DNA from: Adenophora triphylla var. japonica
Taxonomy: Eukaryota; Streptophyta; Magnoliopsida; Asterales; Campanulaceae
DNA length: 64,000 nt
Assembly (NCBI GenBank): GCA_022495995.1
Contig: JAFEMH010001487.1
Coordinates: 372,001-436,000, forward strand
Direction: 5' to 3'
A model generated the notes under the pieces. It was not told where the DNA came from and did not search any database. It was given only the letters and a program-made list of their open reading frames with translations. Positions 21,157-31,510 of this stretch are shown one piece after another (within the stretch, counting starts at the first letter, position 1; the number at the start of each line of letters is the position of its first letter). A program made the translations under genes and the position numbers.

Positions 21157-23510
21157 TTAGATATCACACAAACCAAGAGACTTCCTCAAGGAGGAAAATC
21201 TCTCCAAATCTAATGCCTTTGTAAATATATCAGCCAATTGATTTTCAGTCCCAACAAATTCCAGACACACAGTTTTTTGTTCTACAAGATCTCTAATGAA
21301 ATGATGTCTAATATCAATGTGCTTTGTTCTATAATGTTGGACAAGATTTTTAGATATGTCCAAGGCACTTTTGTTATCACAAAAAGCAGTCAAAATTTTG
21401 CTATTTAATCCATAGTCTTTCAACATTTGATTCATCCAAAGCAGTTGTGTGCAGCAACTCCCAAGGGCAACATACTCAGCCTCTGCAGTAGATAAAGACA
21501 CACAATTCTGCTTCCTACTATACCAAGACGCAAGGTTATTTCCTAGGTAGAAACATCCACCTGTGGTACTCTTTCTATCATCACTATTTCCAGCCCACTC
21601 AGAATCAGTGTACCCAACCAAATTGGTGTTTGTTTCTTTAGAGTAATGCAGTCCTAGGTTCACAGTCCCACTTACATATCTAATGATTCTTTTCAAGGCT
21701 TTCAGATGGGACACCTTAGGGTTGGCTTGATATCTTGCACAGGGACACACACTGTACATAATATCAGGTCTACTTGCAGTGAGGTAAAGCAGACTTCCTA
21801 TCATGCTTCTGTACAGTGTTTGATCATCACTCTCACCATCAGAATCATGACTTAGCTTTTGGGAAGATCCCATTGGTGTTCTTTGATGTGAAGAGTGTTC
21901 AAGCTCAAACTTTTTCACAAGATTCTTGGCATACTTAGACTGTGAGATGAACATGCCATCTTTGAATTGTTTAATCTGTAGGCCTAGGAAAAAGTTCAAT
22001 TCACCTACCATACTCATCTCAAATGTGGAAGTCATGCTATCCACAAACTCAGCTAGCATAGGGTCAGAGTTTGACCCAAACACAATATCATTCACATAAA
22101 TTTGTGCCACAAGAATCTCCTTTTTATTTCTCCTCACAAACAATGTTTTGTCAACCTCACCTCTCTTGAATCCTGGGTAAAGCAAATGGTCAGTCAACCT
22201 ACCATACCAAGCTCTAAGGGCTTGCTTTAGCCCATACAGAGCTTTTTTCAGTTATACACATGATTAAGGTATTTGGAGTCTACAAAGCCTTTAGGTTGTT
22301 CAACATAGGCTTCCTCATTCAATATCCTATTTAGAAAAGCACTCTTAACATCCATTTGATGAAGAGTAATCTTGAGGTAACAAGCAATGGCTAATAGAAG
22401 CCTAATGGACTCAATCCTTGCAACAGGAGCAAATGTCTCCTCAAAATCAATTCCCTCAATTTGAGTGTAATCTTGAGCAACTAACCTAGCTTTATTTCTA
22501 ATGATCACACCTTGCTCATCAGTTTTGTTCTTGAAAATCCATTTGGTTCCTATGAAATTACCATGTGAGGGTCTAGGGACAAGGGTCTAAACCTCATTCT
22601 TTTCAAATTGAATCAATTCATCTTGCATAGCAAGGATCCAATCAGCATCTTTCAATGCTTCAGCAACATTCTTAGGTTCAATCTTAGAAACAAAACAACA
22701 AAAGCTTACCTGGGAGTATGCTGAGGAGAAACTCCACAAACTAGCCATCTTTCTATAGTCCACTTTGTCATTTTGTCTAGTTCTCACTTGAGCATACACA
22801 TCTCCCACAACTTGTGAAGTGGGGTGGTTTTTCTGGATTTTTGAAGGAATATCCTTTGATCTATCCACACACCCATCCACATTACCTTCTGGAGCATCAT
22901 CCTGATCAGAATCAGAGAAACTGTCCTTAGTTACAGGATTTTGAGTGGATGTGGGAGCAGATGTGGGGTCAGATGTGGATGCAGATGTGTCCACATCCTT
23001 GGTTACATCCTTCTCAGGTTCAGCAGGTTTTTCAGCACTGGCAGCATCTGTTGGTTCTCCAGTACCTGTTTCTGTATCTTTCCAGTCCAGTAAGCAACCT
23101 GAAACATCATCCTCAGCAGTCTTGAGGTTAAGATCAATTGAGTCATCAAATATAACATTAGCAGATTCCATAATGGTCTTAGTTTTGAGATTAAAAACTC
23201 GGTAAGCTCTACTATTAGTGGAATAGCCCATGAAAATTGCTTTGTCACTCTTTGAATCAAACTTGGACAGATATTCTCTATCATTGAGAATGTAACAAAT
23301 ACATCCAAACACATGAAAATACTTCACAGTTGATTTCTTTCCAAGGAGGATTTGGTATGGAGTGACAGTGCTACCAATCCTTAGAAACACTCTATTTCCA
23401 ATGTGACAAGCAGTGTTTAAAGCTTCTGCCCAAAATTTCTTGGACAGGTTTTTAGAACTCAACATGACCCTAGCCATTTCTTACAAAGTTCTATTTGCAA
23501 GATCTAGAAA
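21157..23510 (-). pseudogene. Copia pol: integrase C-terminal, reverse transcriptase, RNase H
   Basis: Reading down the minus strand: the integrase end with KNLSKKFWAEALNTACHIGN and the FGC.CY and MGYS motifs (23477 to about 23150); a low-complexity T/S/D/E linker; reverse transcriptase starting FIGTKWIFKNKTDEQG and ARLVAQDYTQIEGIDFEETF; the catalytic box as AQIYVNDIVFGS (YVND in place of YVDD, about 22105); and RNase H motifs GYTDSEWAGNSDDRKSTTGG, LSTAEAEYVAL and HIDIRHHFIRDLV, ending LRKSLGLCDI at 21157. Stops interrupt at about 22586 (after KNEV) and 22247. The altered YVND box would probably kill polymerase activity even without the stops. Confidence 0.9.
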
Positions 23511-24046
23511 TACCTTGTTTTGGCACAAAATCAGAAGGCTTGGCACAAAATCAAAAACAGAAAAAGTGGGAAATAAAAAAAAAAAAAGAAAAGGTTGTAC
23601 TACAATGAATCTTTCAGAAGGTTTGGCACAAAATCAAAAGGATTAATCAATATAATAGCCATGGCTAAGCTTTTTTCTTCCTCAAACAGAAAATTAAAAA
23701 TAAAAATTGATCTCAGAAATTATAATTTCTGAGAAATCTATAACAAACCCATCTGGAAATCATTCAAATTTATCCAACACAAGATCTAGAAATCGAGATT
23801 AAGAGGGGGAATCGAAATACCTTGGTTGAGTACAGAGAAGAGAGAGAAAGACGGTGGAAGGAGGCGGACGGACGGAGATGACGGCTAGACAGCTCGAGAC
23901 GGACGGAGACGGCGGAGAGGTGGACGGACGGCGGCGGCGTGAGCTGCTTCTTCTTCTTCTTCTTCTTCTAGGTCGCAACGGAAGAGAGAGAAAGTGTTGA
24001 GAGAGAGGGAAATGGCGTAATTGATTTCGAGGGATAAAATCGTATT

Positions 24047-24275
24047 TATAATTTCCCTCGGCGACGGAATATTCGTCGCTAAATATTAATTATAGCGGCG
24101 GAAATTAAATTTCGACGCTATAATTAATATTTAGCGGCGGAATATTCCGTTGCTGATAAATCCGACGCTAACCTATACGTACGTTCACCTGGATCGATGA
24201 CGTGGCACGTCCACCGACGGAAATTTCCGCCGCTGATTTTAAACTCAGCGACGGAAATTTCCGCCGCTATTATTA
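24047..24275. repeat. Left subterminal repeats (gcgacgga / gcggcggaa)
   Basis: About eight short units such as gcgacggaat, tcgtcgctaa, tagcggcgg and ttccgccgct alternate in both orientations and can form hairpins. They match the units of the right subterminal block. Arrays of short subterminal repeats are the known transposase-binding zones of CACTA elements. Confidence 0.8.
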
Positions 24276-24276
24276 A

Positions 24277-24475
24277 TAAATATAATTGTTTTTATTATAT
24301 TTTTGAAAAATAAATAAATAATAAATACTTATTAATTTTAATTTAATAAATATCATTATTTTTATTTATATAAAATATGAAAGTTATTTTAAATTACTCT
24401 CAAAAAAATAAATATGAGTCAATAAATATTATTTTTTAAAAAATAAATAAATTCTAATCCCTAAACCTAATACCC
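24277..24475. repeat. AT-rich inverted-repeat arm (left)
   Basis: It contains taataaatatcattatt, aaatatgaaagttattttaa and aaataaatatgagtcaataa. The reverse complements of these phrases recur twice on the right (about 28345-28475 and 28480-28640), where the arm has been tandemly duplicated. The centre of the complex is therefore flanked by an imperfect large inverted repeat. Confidence 0.75.
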
Positions 24476-24479
24476 TATA

Positions 24480-24735
24480 TATACGTACACTATACACTAT
24501 ACATTATACCCTATACCCTATACCCTATACACTATACCCTATACCCTATACCCTATACACTATACCCTATATCCCTAAACCCTATACCCTATACTCTATA
24601 CACTATACAATATACACTATATACTATACCCTATACCATATACCCTATACCCTATACCCTATACCCTATACACTATACACTATACCCTATACCCTATACC
24701 CTATATACTATACAATATACACTATATACTATACC
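24480..24735 (-). repeat. CCCTATA / CACTATA heptamer array (opposite strand to the main array)
   Basis: About 250 bp of 7-bp units, C-rich on the plus strand, with the variants ccctata, cactata and caatata. It is the reverse complement of the long TATAGGG/TATAGTG array on the other side of the DnaJ pseudogene. Polarity switches at about 24737. Confidence 0.9.
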
Positions 24736-24737
24736 TT

Positions 24738-25436
24738 AGGGGTTAGGGTTTAGGGTTTATAAGGGTTTAGGGTTTATTGTTTAGGGGTTAGGGTTTAGGG
24801 TTTAGGGTTCAGGGTTTAGGGTTTATGGTTTAGGGTTTAGGGTTTAGGGTTTAGGGTTTAGGGTTTAGGGTTTATGGTTTAGGGTTTAGGGTTTAGGGTT
24901 TAGGGTCCAGGGTTTAGGGTTTAGGGTTTAGGGTTTAGGGTTTAGGGTTTAGGGTTTAGGGTTTAGGGTTTAGGGTTTAGGGTTTAGGGTTTAGGATTTA
25001 GGATTTAGGGTTTAGGGTTTAGGGTTTGGAGCTTAAGGTTTAGGGTTTAGGGTTTGGAGCTTAGGGTTTAGGGTTTAGGGTTTAGGTTTTAGGGTTTAGG
25101 GTTTAGGATTTAGGGTTTAGGGTTTAGGGTTTAGGGTTTAGGGTTTAGGGTTTAGGGTTTGGAACTTAGGATTTAGGGTTTAGGGTTTGGAGCTTAGGGT
25201 TTAGGGTTTGGATCTTAGGGGTTAGGGTTTAGGGTTTGGAGCTTAGGGTTTAGGGTTTAGGGTTTAGGGTTTAGGGTTTAGGGTTTAGGGTTTAGGGTTT
25301 AGGGTCCAGGGTTTAGGGTTTAGGGTTTAGGGTTTAGGGTTTAGGGTTTAGGGTTTAGGGTTTAGGGTTTGGAGTTTAGGGTTTAGGGTTTAGGGTTTAG
25401 GGTTTAGGGTTTAGGGTTTAGGGTTTAGGGTTTGGA
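24738..25436 (+). repeat. Interstitial TTTAGGG (plant telomere-type) array, about 0.7 kb
   Basis: About 100 heptamers, mostly perfect ttaggg-t, with scattered variants (ggagct, ggtcca, gggttca). Degenerate units are themselves repeated, for example tttggagctta several times, so the array grew by local duplication and not only by telomerase-like addition. G-rich strand on plus. Confidence 0.95.
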
Positions 25437-25607
25437 GCTATTCCCAAATTGGTAAATTGCATACAATTTTAAATTTTTTATCCAAAATAAAACAAAAACA
25501 AGATTAGTCCAAAACTAGGAACTAACCAACTATTAGACAACACTCTGGAGATTATTGTCTCATAAGTCATAACTAAGATATCCGAAGGAAAACAAAGACC
25601 CACATCA

Positions 25608-26114
25608 TTACTGCTGAGCACACTGCACTCTCTGGCCCCCACCACCGTGCATGTCATCATCTTCATCGTAAGCTTCATGCGCCGCCTGTTATTTTCTGCG
25701 CATCTCATCTTCAATGTTGACATCGTGAAGGGTTGTCTCCTCGCACTCATCAAGCTCCATATCTGTCATCTGCGATGAAGGCTTAGGAGGCAGCACACCC
25801 TCTAGGGCCTTGCATTGTTCGAAAGTCAAGGAATCTGGGAAGTCGACCGAGAAGTGGATATATAATTTGCCCCTGTCATCACCCTTTCGCTTGAACTTTG
25901 GGTGCTCTTTCTGTTGTATTACAAAGACTATGTCTCCAGTAAGAGTGTTAGGAGCTTCATCGGCTTCTCCTGGGAATGTAATTTTCTGTCCATTTTGCAT
26001 ACCCTTCTCCACAACCACTTCCAAGACCTTCTTCTCCTGTACAACCTTTTCGCCCTTGCATTGTGGGCAGCGGTTCTTGTCATTGATAGTTTCTCCAGTA
26101 CCCTTACATTGCAG
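25608..26114 (-). pseudogene. DnaJ (HSP40, type A, ANJ1/ATJ2-3 class) C-terminal fragment, one nonsense codon
   Basis: Minus-strand reading starts within the zinc-finger region (CKGTGETINDKNRCPQCKGE, the last two CXXCXGXG-like modules) and runs through VVVEKGMQNGQKITFPGEAD, DIVFVIQQKEHPKFKRKGDD and LEGVLPPKPSSQMTDMELDE to the family's C-terminus GGGGQRVQCAQQ and a stop at 25608-25610. The prenyl-type CaaX-like CAQQ ending is kept. The J domain, G/F linker and first zinc modules are absent, and TAA replaces the expected Q codon after MRRK (25689-25691). At 26114 the coding sequence abuts telomere-like repeats directly. About 100 bp of 3' UTR-like sequence (25440-25607) accompanies it. No intron is evident in the retained part. 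Sequence otherwise is well conserved, so capture is recent. Confidence 0.92.
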
Positions 26115-28350
26115 GGGTTAGGGTTTAGGGGTTAGGGTTTAAAAGGATTTAGGTATTAGGGGTTAGGGGTTAGGGTTTAGGATTAATTAGTGTATAGTGT
26201 ATAGTGTATAGTGTATAGGGTATAGTGTATAGGGTATAATGTATAGTGTATAGTGTATAGGGCATAGTGTATAGTGTATAGGGTATAGGGTATAGGGTAT
26301 AGGGTATAGCGTATAGTGTATAGTGTATAGGGTATAGGGTATAGGGTATAGTGTATAGGGTATAGTGTATAGTGTATAGGGTATAGTGTATAGGGTATAG
26401 GGTATAGGGTATAGTGTATAGGGTATAGGGTATAGGGTATAGTGTATAGGGTATAGTGTATAGTGTATAGTGTATAGTGTATAGGGTATAGTGTATAGTG
26501 TATAGTGTATAGTGTATAGGGTATAGGGTATAGGGTATAGTGTATAGGGTATAGTGTATAGTGTATAGGGTATAGGGTATAGGGTATAGTGTATAGTGTA
26601 TAGTGTATAGGGTATAGGGTATAGGGTATAGTGTATAGTGTATAGGGTATAGTGTATAGGGTATAGGGTATAGGGTATAGGGTATAGTGTATAGTGTATA
26701 GTGTATAGTGTATAGTGTATAGTGTATAGTGTATAGGGTATAGGGTATAGTGTATAGTGTATAGTGTATAGGGTATAGTGTATAGGGTATAGTGTATAGT
26801 GTATAGGGTATAGGGTATAGTGTATAGTGTATAGTGTATAGGGTATAGGGTATAGGGTATAGTGTATAGTGTATAGGGTATAAGGTATAGGGTATAGTGT
26901 ATAGTGTATAGTGTATAGTGTATAGGGTATAGTGTATAGTGTATAGGGTATAGGGTATAGGGTATAGTGTATAGGGTATAGTGTATAGTGTATAGTGTAT
27001 AGTGTATAGGGCATAGTGTATAGGGTATAAGGTATAGGGTATATTGTATAGGGTATAGTGTATAGGGTATAGTGTATAGTGTATAGTGTATAGTGTATAG
27101 GGCATAGTGTATAGTGTATAGGGTATAGGGTATAGGGTATAGTGTATAGGGTATAGTGTATAGTGTATAGGGTATAGGGTATGGTGTATAGTGTATAGTG
27201 TATAGTGTATAGGGTATAGGGTATAGGGTATAGTGTATAGGGTATAGTGTATAGTGTATAGGGTATAGGGTATAGGGTTTAGGGTATAGTGTATAGTGTA
27301 TAGTGTATAGTGTATAGGGCATAGTGTATAGTGTATAGGGTATAGGGTATAGGGTATAGTATATAAGGTATAGTGTATAGTGTATAGGGTATAGGGTATG
27401 GTGTATAGTGTATAGTGTATAGTGTATAGGGTATAGGGTATAGGGTATAGTGTATAGGGTATAGTGTATAATATATAGGGTATATGGTATAGTGTATAGT
27501 GTTAGTGTATAGTGTACAGGGGTTAGGGTTTATAAGGGTTTAGGGTTTAGGGGTTAGGGGTTAGGGTTTAGGATTAATTAGTGTATAGTGTATAGTGTAT
27601 AGTGTATAGGGTATAGTGTATAGGGTATAATGTATAGTGTATAATTAATATAGTGTATAGGGCAGGCATATAGTGTATAGTGTATAGGGTATAGGGTATA
27701 GTGTATAGGGTATAGTGTATAGGGTATAGGGTATAGGGTATAGTGTATAGTGTATAGGGTATAGGGTATAGTGTATAGTGTATAGTGTATAGTGTATAGG
27801 GTATAGGGTATAGTGTATAGTGTATAGGGTATAGGGTATAGGGTATAGTGTATAGGGTATAGGGTATAGGGTATAGGGTATAGTGTATAGGGTATAGGGT
27901 ATAGTGTATAGTGTATAGGGTATAGGGTATAGGGTATAGTGTATAGGGTATAGGGTATAGGGTATAGTGTATAGTGTATAGGGTATAGGGTATAGGGTAT
28001 AGTGTATAGGGTATAGGGTATAGTGTATAGTGTATAGGGTATAGGGTATAGGGTATAGTGTATAGTGTATAGGGTATAGTGTATAGGGTATAGGGTATAG
28101 GGTATAGGGTATAGGGTATAGTGTATAGGGTATAGGGTATAGTGTATAGGGTATAGTGTATAGGGTATAGTGTATAATCTATAGTGTATAGTGTATAATG
28201 TATAGTGTATAGTGTATAGGGTATAGGGTATAGGGTATAGGGTATAGGGTATAGGGTATAGTGTATAGTGTATAGGGTATAGTGTATAGTGTATAGGGTA
28301 TAGTGTATAGGGTATAGGGTATAGTGTATAGGGTATAGGGTATAGGGTAT
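26115..28350 (+). repeat. TATAGGG / TATAGTG heptamer array, about 2.2 kb
   Basis: About 300 units of 7 bp, almost all either tatagtg or tataggg, with rare variants (gcatag, ataatg, atggtg). It starts with a short TTTAGGG-like lead (26115-26187), and a second telomere-like island lies at 27518-27585. The three long MPYTLYTIHYTLY reading frames on the minus strand arise because a 7-bp repeat reads the same peptide in every frame; they are not genes. Confidence 0.95.
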
Positions 28351-28689
28351 TTATTGACTCATATTTATTTTTTTAGTGTAATTTAAAATAATTTTCATGT
28401 TTTATATAATTATAAAGAATGATATTTATTAAATTAAAATTAATAAATATTTATGTGGTATTTATTTTTTCAAAAATAATATTTATTGACTCATATTTAT
28501 TTTTATGAGAGTAATTTAAAATAACTTTCATATTTTACATAAAAAAATAATGATATTTATTAAATTAAAATTTAAAAAATATTTATCATTTATTTATTTT
28601 TTCAAAAATATCATAAATATTTATGATATTTTAATGTTTTTTAGTTTGTTATTTTGTTATTTAGTTCTAAAAATAAACAAAAATTTCAT

Positions 28690-29231
28690 TTTATTATCAG
28701 CAACGGAATATTTCCGTCGCTGATAAATAAAAAAATATTAACTTATCAGCGGCGGAAATATTCCGTCGGTGTTTAATCAAAAAAAAAACATTTAATTTCA
28801 CCGTCGGAATATTTCCGACGCTGATAAATTAAAAAAAATTAATTATTCAGCGGCGGAAATATTCCGTCGGTGTAATATTCCAAAAAAAAAATAAAAAATA
28901 TTTTAATTTCACCGTCGGAATATTTTCGACGCTGTTAAAGAAAAAAATAAAAAATGATATATTTCTACCGTCGGAATAATTCCGTCGCTGATAAAGATTT
29001 AGCGGCGGAATATTCCGTCGGTAAATCAACCGCGAAAATAGTGGCGGTAATTAAACGAATATTCGAGGAATATTCGTTTTAGCGGCGGAATTTAGCGGCG
29101 GAATTAAATTCCGTCGCTAAATTTGACGCCAAAATAATTCCGACGCTAAAGCTGATATTCCGCCGCTATTTAGCGACGGAATGAGTCCGTCGCTGATAAT
29201 TTCGTCGCTAAAACACCTGTTTCTGGTAGTG
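28690..29231 (-). mobile_element. Right subterminal region and terminus of CACTA element 1
   Basis: About a dozen units such as gcggcggaa, ttccgtcgctg and accgtcgg, separated by poly-A/T, lead to the end ttctggtagtg at 29231; in reverse this reads cactaccagaaacaggtg, a canonical CACTA terminus. Sequence after 29231 (agagagcgctccgg) is unrelated. The matching left terminus was not found. Confidence 0.8.
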
Positions 29232-29553
29232 AGAGAGCGCTCCGGAATCTCTCTCATGTCGGAGATGGAAGAAGCTAGGGTTTGGGGTAGGGGGATCTCG
29301 GAGAGGAGGACGCCGGAGGAAGAAAGGGAAATTGGAAGGGTTTTGGTTTTTGGTTTTGCGATTCATTGCTGCGGCGGCTTCATTCGACGAGAGGAAAAGA
29401 TAGGTTTGGAAATAAGAAAGGCTGACCAGAATATTTATTTGCTAACTTACCGACGGAAATTTCCGTCGGTAACCCTTAATTGTCCGTTGGTAATACCGAC
29501 GGACCGCGTCCGTATGTGAATTTCCGTCGGTAATAGGCCTGATTCTAGTAGTG
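29232..29553 (-). mobile_element. Right end of a second CACTA element
   Basis: A second end, gattctagtagtg at 29553, reads cactactagaatcaggcc in reverse and has its own subterminal motif accgacggaaatttccgtcg (about 29449-29468), different from that of element 1. The purine-rich sequence 29240-29350 resembles a captured first exon or leader. Element 1 probably sits inside element 2. Confidence 0.65.
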
Positions 29554-29869
29554 TTTTCTATTGAATTAGCAATTTATTCTTGGTGAATTCTCTATTTAAG
29601 TTAGAGAGTTATAATTGTAACAACAAAGTTATAATTTTTTAAAATTAAGGCCAATGTTTGGTAAATGCTATTTGTGTGGAGACAAATCTCTAATGGAATG
29701 TGGTTATTTCAAATATTCCGGATCACCATAGCGAGAAGATAGAAATTTTTTTTGGCCTCGACTTTAAGTGATGGCAACAAAATATGTTATACTTGATCAC
29801 CTTGAATTTAGAGAGGTTTCTTATGAATGATTCTAAAAAGTTGGGTGAAAATGAGATGGATGTTTAATC

Positions 29870-30170
29870 CGTGAGTGCGATTGAATTATGCGAATTTCCT
29901 TTGTCGAAACTATATATTTAATGGATTTTCGTATTCTTTATATAACATATATAGTACCAAGAAAATGACAAAAGAATTGTGGGAGTCGTTGGAATATAAA
30001 TGTAAAATCGAAAATGCGGATACAATGAAATTTATCGTAGGGCGCTTCCTTGATTTTAAGTAGTGGACCCTTAAACCGTAAAAAGTAAAATGAAAGAATT
30101 GAAAATAGTCTTTCACGAAAACCATGTCAAGTTGATGGTGTTTAGTGAAATTCTCAAATTATGACAATAA
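29870..30170 (+). pseudogene. Copia gag fragment
   Basis: Reads [39 protein letters not shown] and [11 protein letters not shown], then after a stop MKELKIVFHENHVKLMVFS. These are the standard copia gag (UBN2-type) motifs NGL...LYDVY and ELWE.L..KY. Stops and frame changes exclude function. Confidence 0.75.
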
Positions 30171-31159
30171 TTGAGAAAGTGCTTCACACTTGAAAGTATT
30201 TCAAGTATCACCTCAAACATAAATGAATATAAATGAATGTTGAGGTGTGTGCTATTCGTCTTTGTGTTGAAAAAAAGAATAGAACTTTAGAGAAGAAATT
30301 GTCTAACACTTCTTATGGCGAAAGCAAATGCGGTAGAGTTTATACCGAAATGATTAAGGCAAATACCAAGTTAGTCATCTTGTTTGAAAAGTCAAACTTG
30401 TTTGAAAAATTCAAGCATATAAATTTTGTCTTGAGAGCAAAGGTGATTTCATAAAAAATGATATTCATGATGTTTGAATGAATGAAACGGAAGGGTGTTC
30501 AAGTGATCAATAATAAGAATGAATCTTGTTATATGGTCAAAATAGATTTAAACAAGACTTATCAAATATGTACTTGAAGTTATAATCAAAGCATATTGAT
30601 GTTTGAGATATGAATATTATTCACAGATATGGTAATAAAATGTAAGTTTTTGCCTTTACCGTTTCTTGCTAAAAAGCAAAATATTGAATTTTATCTTTTT
30701 AAAGGATAAGTTGGAAATCAACTTAATAAAAAGATAGTGATAAATCACAACTAAGTGTAATTTGTTAATAAGTTAGACTAAATACTATTGATTACATATG
30801 TGTTGGGTATACTTACAATATTAGTGCTTATAGAATTATTGTTTATAAATCCAAGAGTCAATGTATATACAAGAATAATATAATGAATCATGAAGCCCTT
30901 CTTTTTTAAAAAATATGTTTCTCTATAAATTAAAAGATAAGGCAAACTTATTTAAATGAATACATGATTCAATAGAAGAATAAGAAATTATTATGAGGAA
31001 ATGATGAATAAAAGGTAGGAACTCGACATAGCAAATGAGGTAGGATAAGAAAATTATATGGCCTACATTTTCTAACCTACATGCTATAAAGTGAATCACA
31101 AAGTTCTAAAGACATTGAGTGATTCGGAAGAAACTTTGTGAAAAATGGTTATTAAAATT

Positions 31160-31510
31160 GAGATTTATTACATTTTAGAAAATCACACTTGGAAAATAGT
31201 GAAAGTACCTACGGGTAGTAAACCACTATGTTATAAGTGAGATTTTCAAAAAGGAAAAATGAAGGCCAAGGGAACAATCAAATGAGTATAAGGCTATACT
31301 TTTGATTAAGGGTTACAAGAAAAATGAAGACCTTGATTACTTTTATACTTATTCTTCCGTAACGAGAATAATATAAATAAAATTTGTATTTGCAATTGCT
31401 TAATAGCAAAATTTGAAATATATCACATGGATGTAAAATAGCCTTTCTAAATGTAGATTTAGAAGAGGAAATTTACATAAAACAACCCGAATGGTTTGTT
31501 GTACATGAGA
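31160..31510 (+). pseudogene. Copia reverse-transcriptase N-terminal fragment
   Basis: Readable pieces are NHTWKIVKVPTGSKPL, KAKGTIK, ILLIKGYKKNEDLDYFYTYS, RFVFAIA, IYHMDVK and AFLNVDLEEEIYIKQPEWFV, in the order of copia reverse transcriptase ([35 protein letters not shown]). Several in-frame stops occur. Confidence 0.75.

Larger units (their letters stand above)
18297..23510 (-). mobile_element. SIRE/Maximus-like Ty1/copia element, truncated at both ends
   Basis: On the minus strand the order is integrase C-terminal part, reverse transcriptase and RNase H (23510 to 21157), a 1.1-kb spacer, then a second ORF of the plant-retroelement type (20033 to 18297). A large extra ORF 3' of pol in the same orientation is characteristic of the SIRE/Maximus lineage. 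Gag, protease and both LTRs are missing: the 5' side stops near 23510, where the CACTA complex begins, and the 3' side near 18297. Confidence 0.75.
23520..29553. mobile_element. CACTA-type transposon complex with captured DnaJ and telomere-like arrays
   Basis: Two right-hand termini of CACTA type are visible (29231 and 29553). Subterminal blocks of cggcggaa/ttccgtcgct repeats lie at 24047-24275 and 28690-29225 in opposite orientation, and AT-rich arms inside them (24277-24475; 28350-28640) are inverted relative to each other. Between the arms lie a CCCTATA array, a TTTAGGG array, a DnaJ pseudogene and a TATAGGG/TATAGTG array. No CACTA left terminus was recognised; 23520-24046 contains a purine-rich gacggacgg/gagagaga region resembling a 5' leader. 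No transposase is visible. Confidence 0.65.

Noticed and set aside
24738..25436. True chromosome end or telomere
   Set aside because: The array is internal, flanked on both sides by transposon sequence, and contains many degenerate units.
26170..27322. Three long minus-strand reading frames (275-379 codons) of MPYTLYTIHYTLY repeats
   Set aside because: They arise from a 7-bp repeat lacking stops on that strand; the same peptide appears in all frames. There is no start, splice or codon evidence for a gene.
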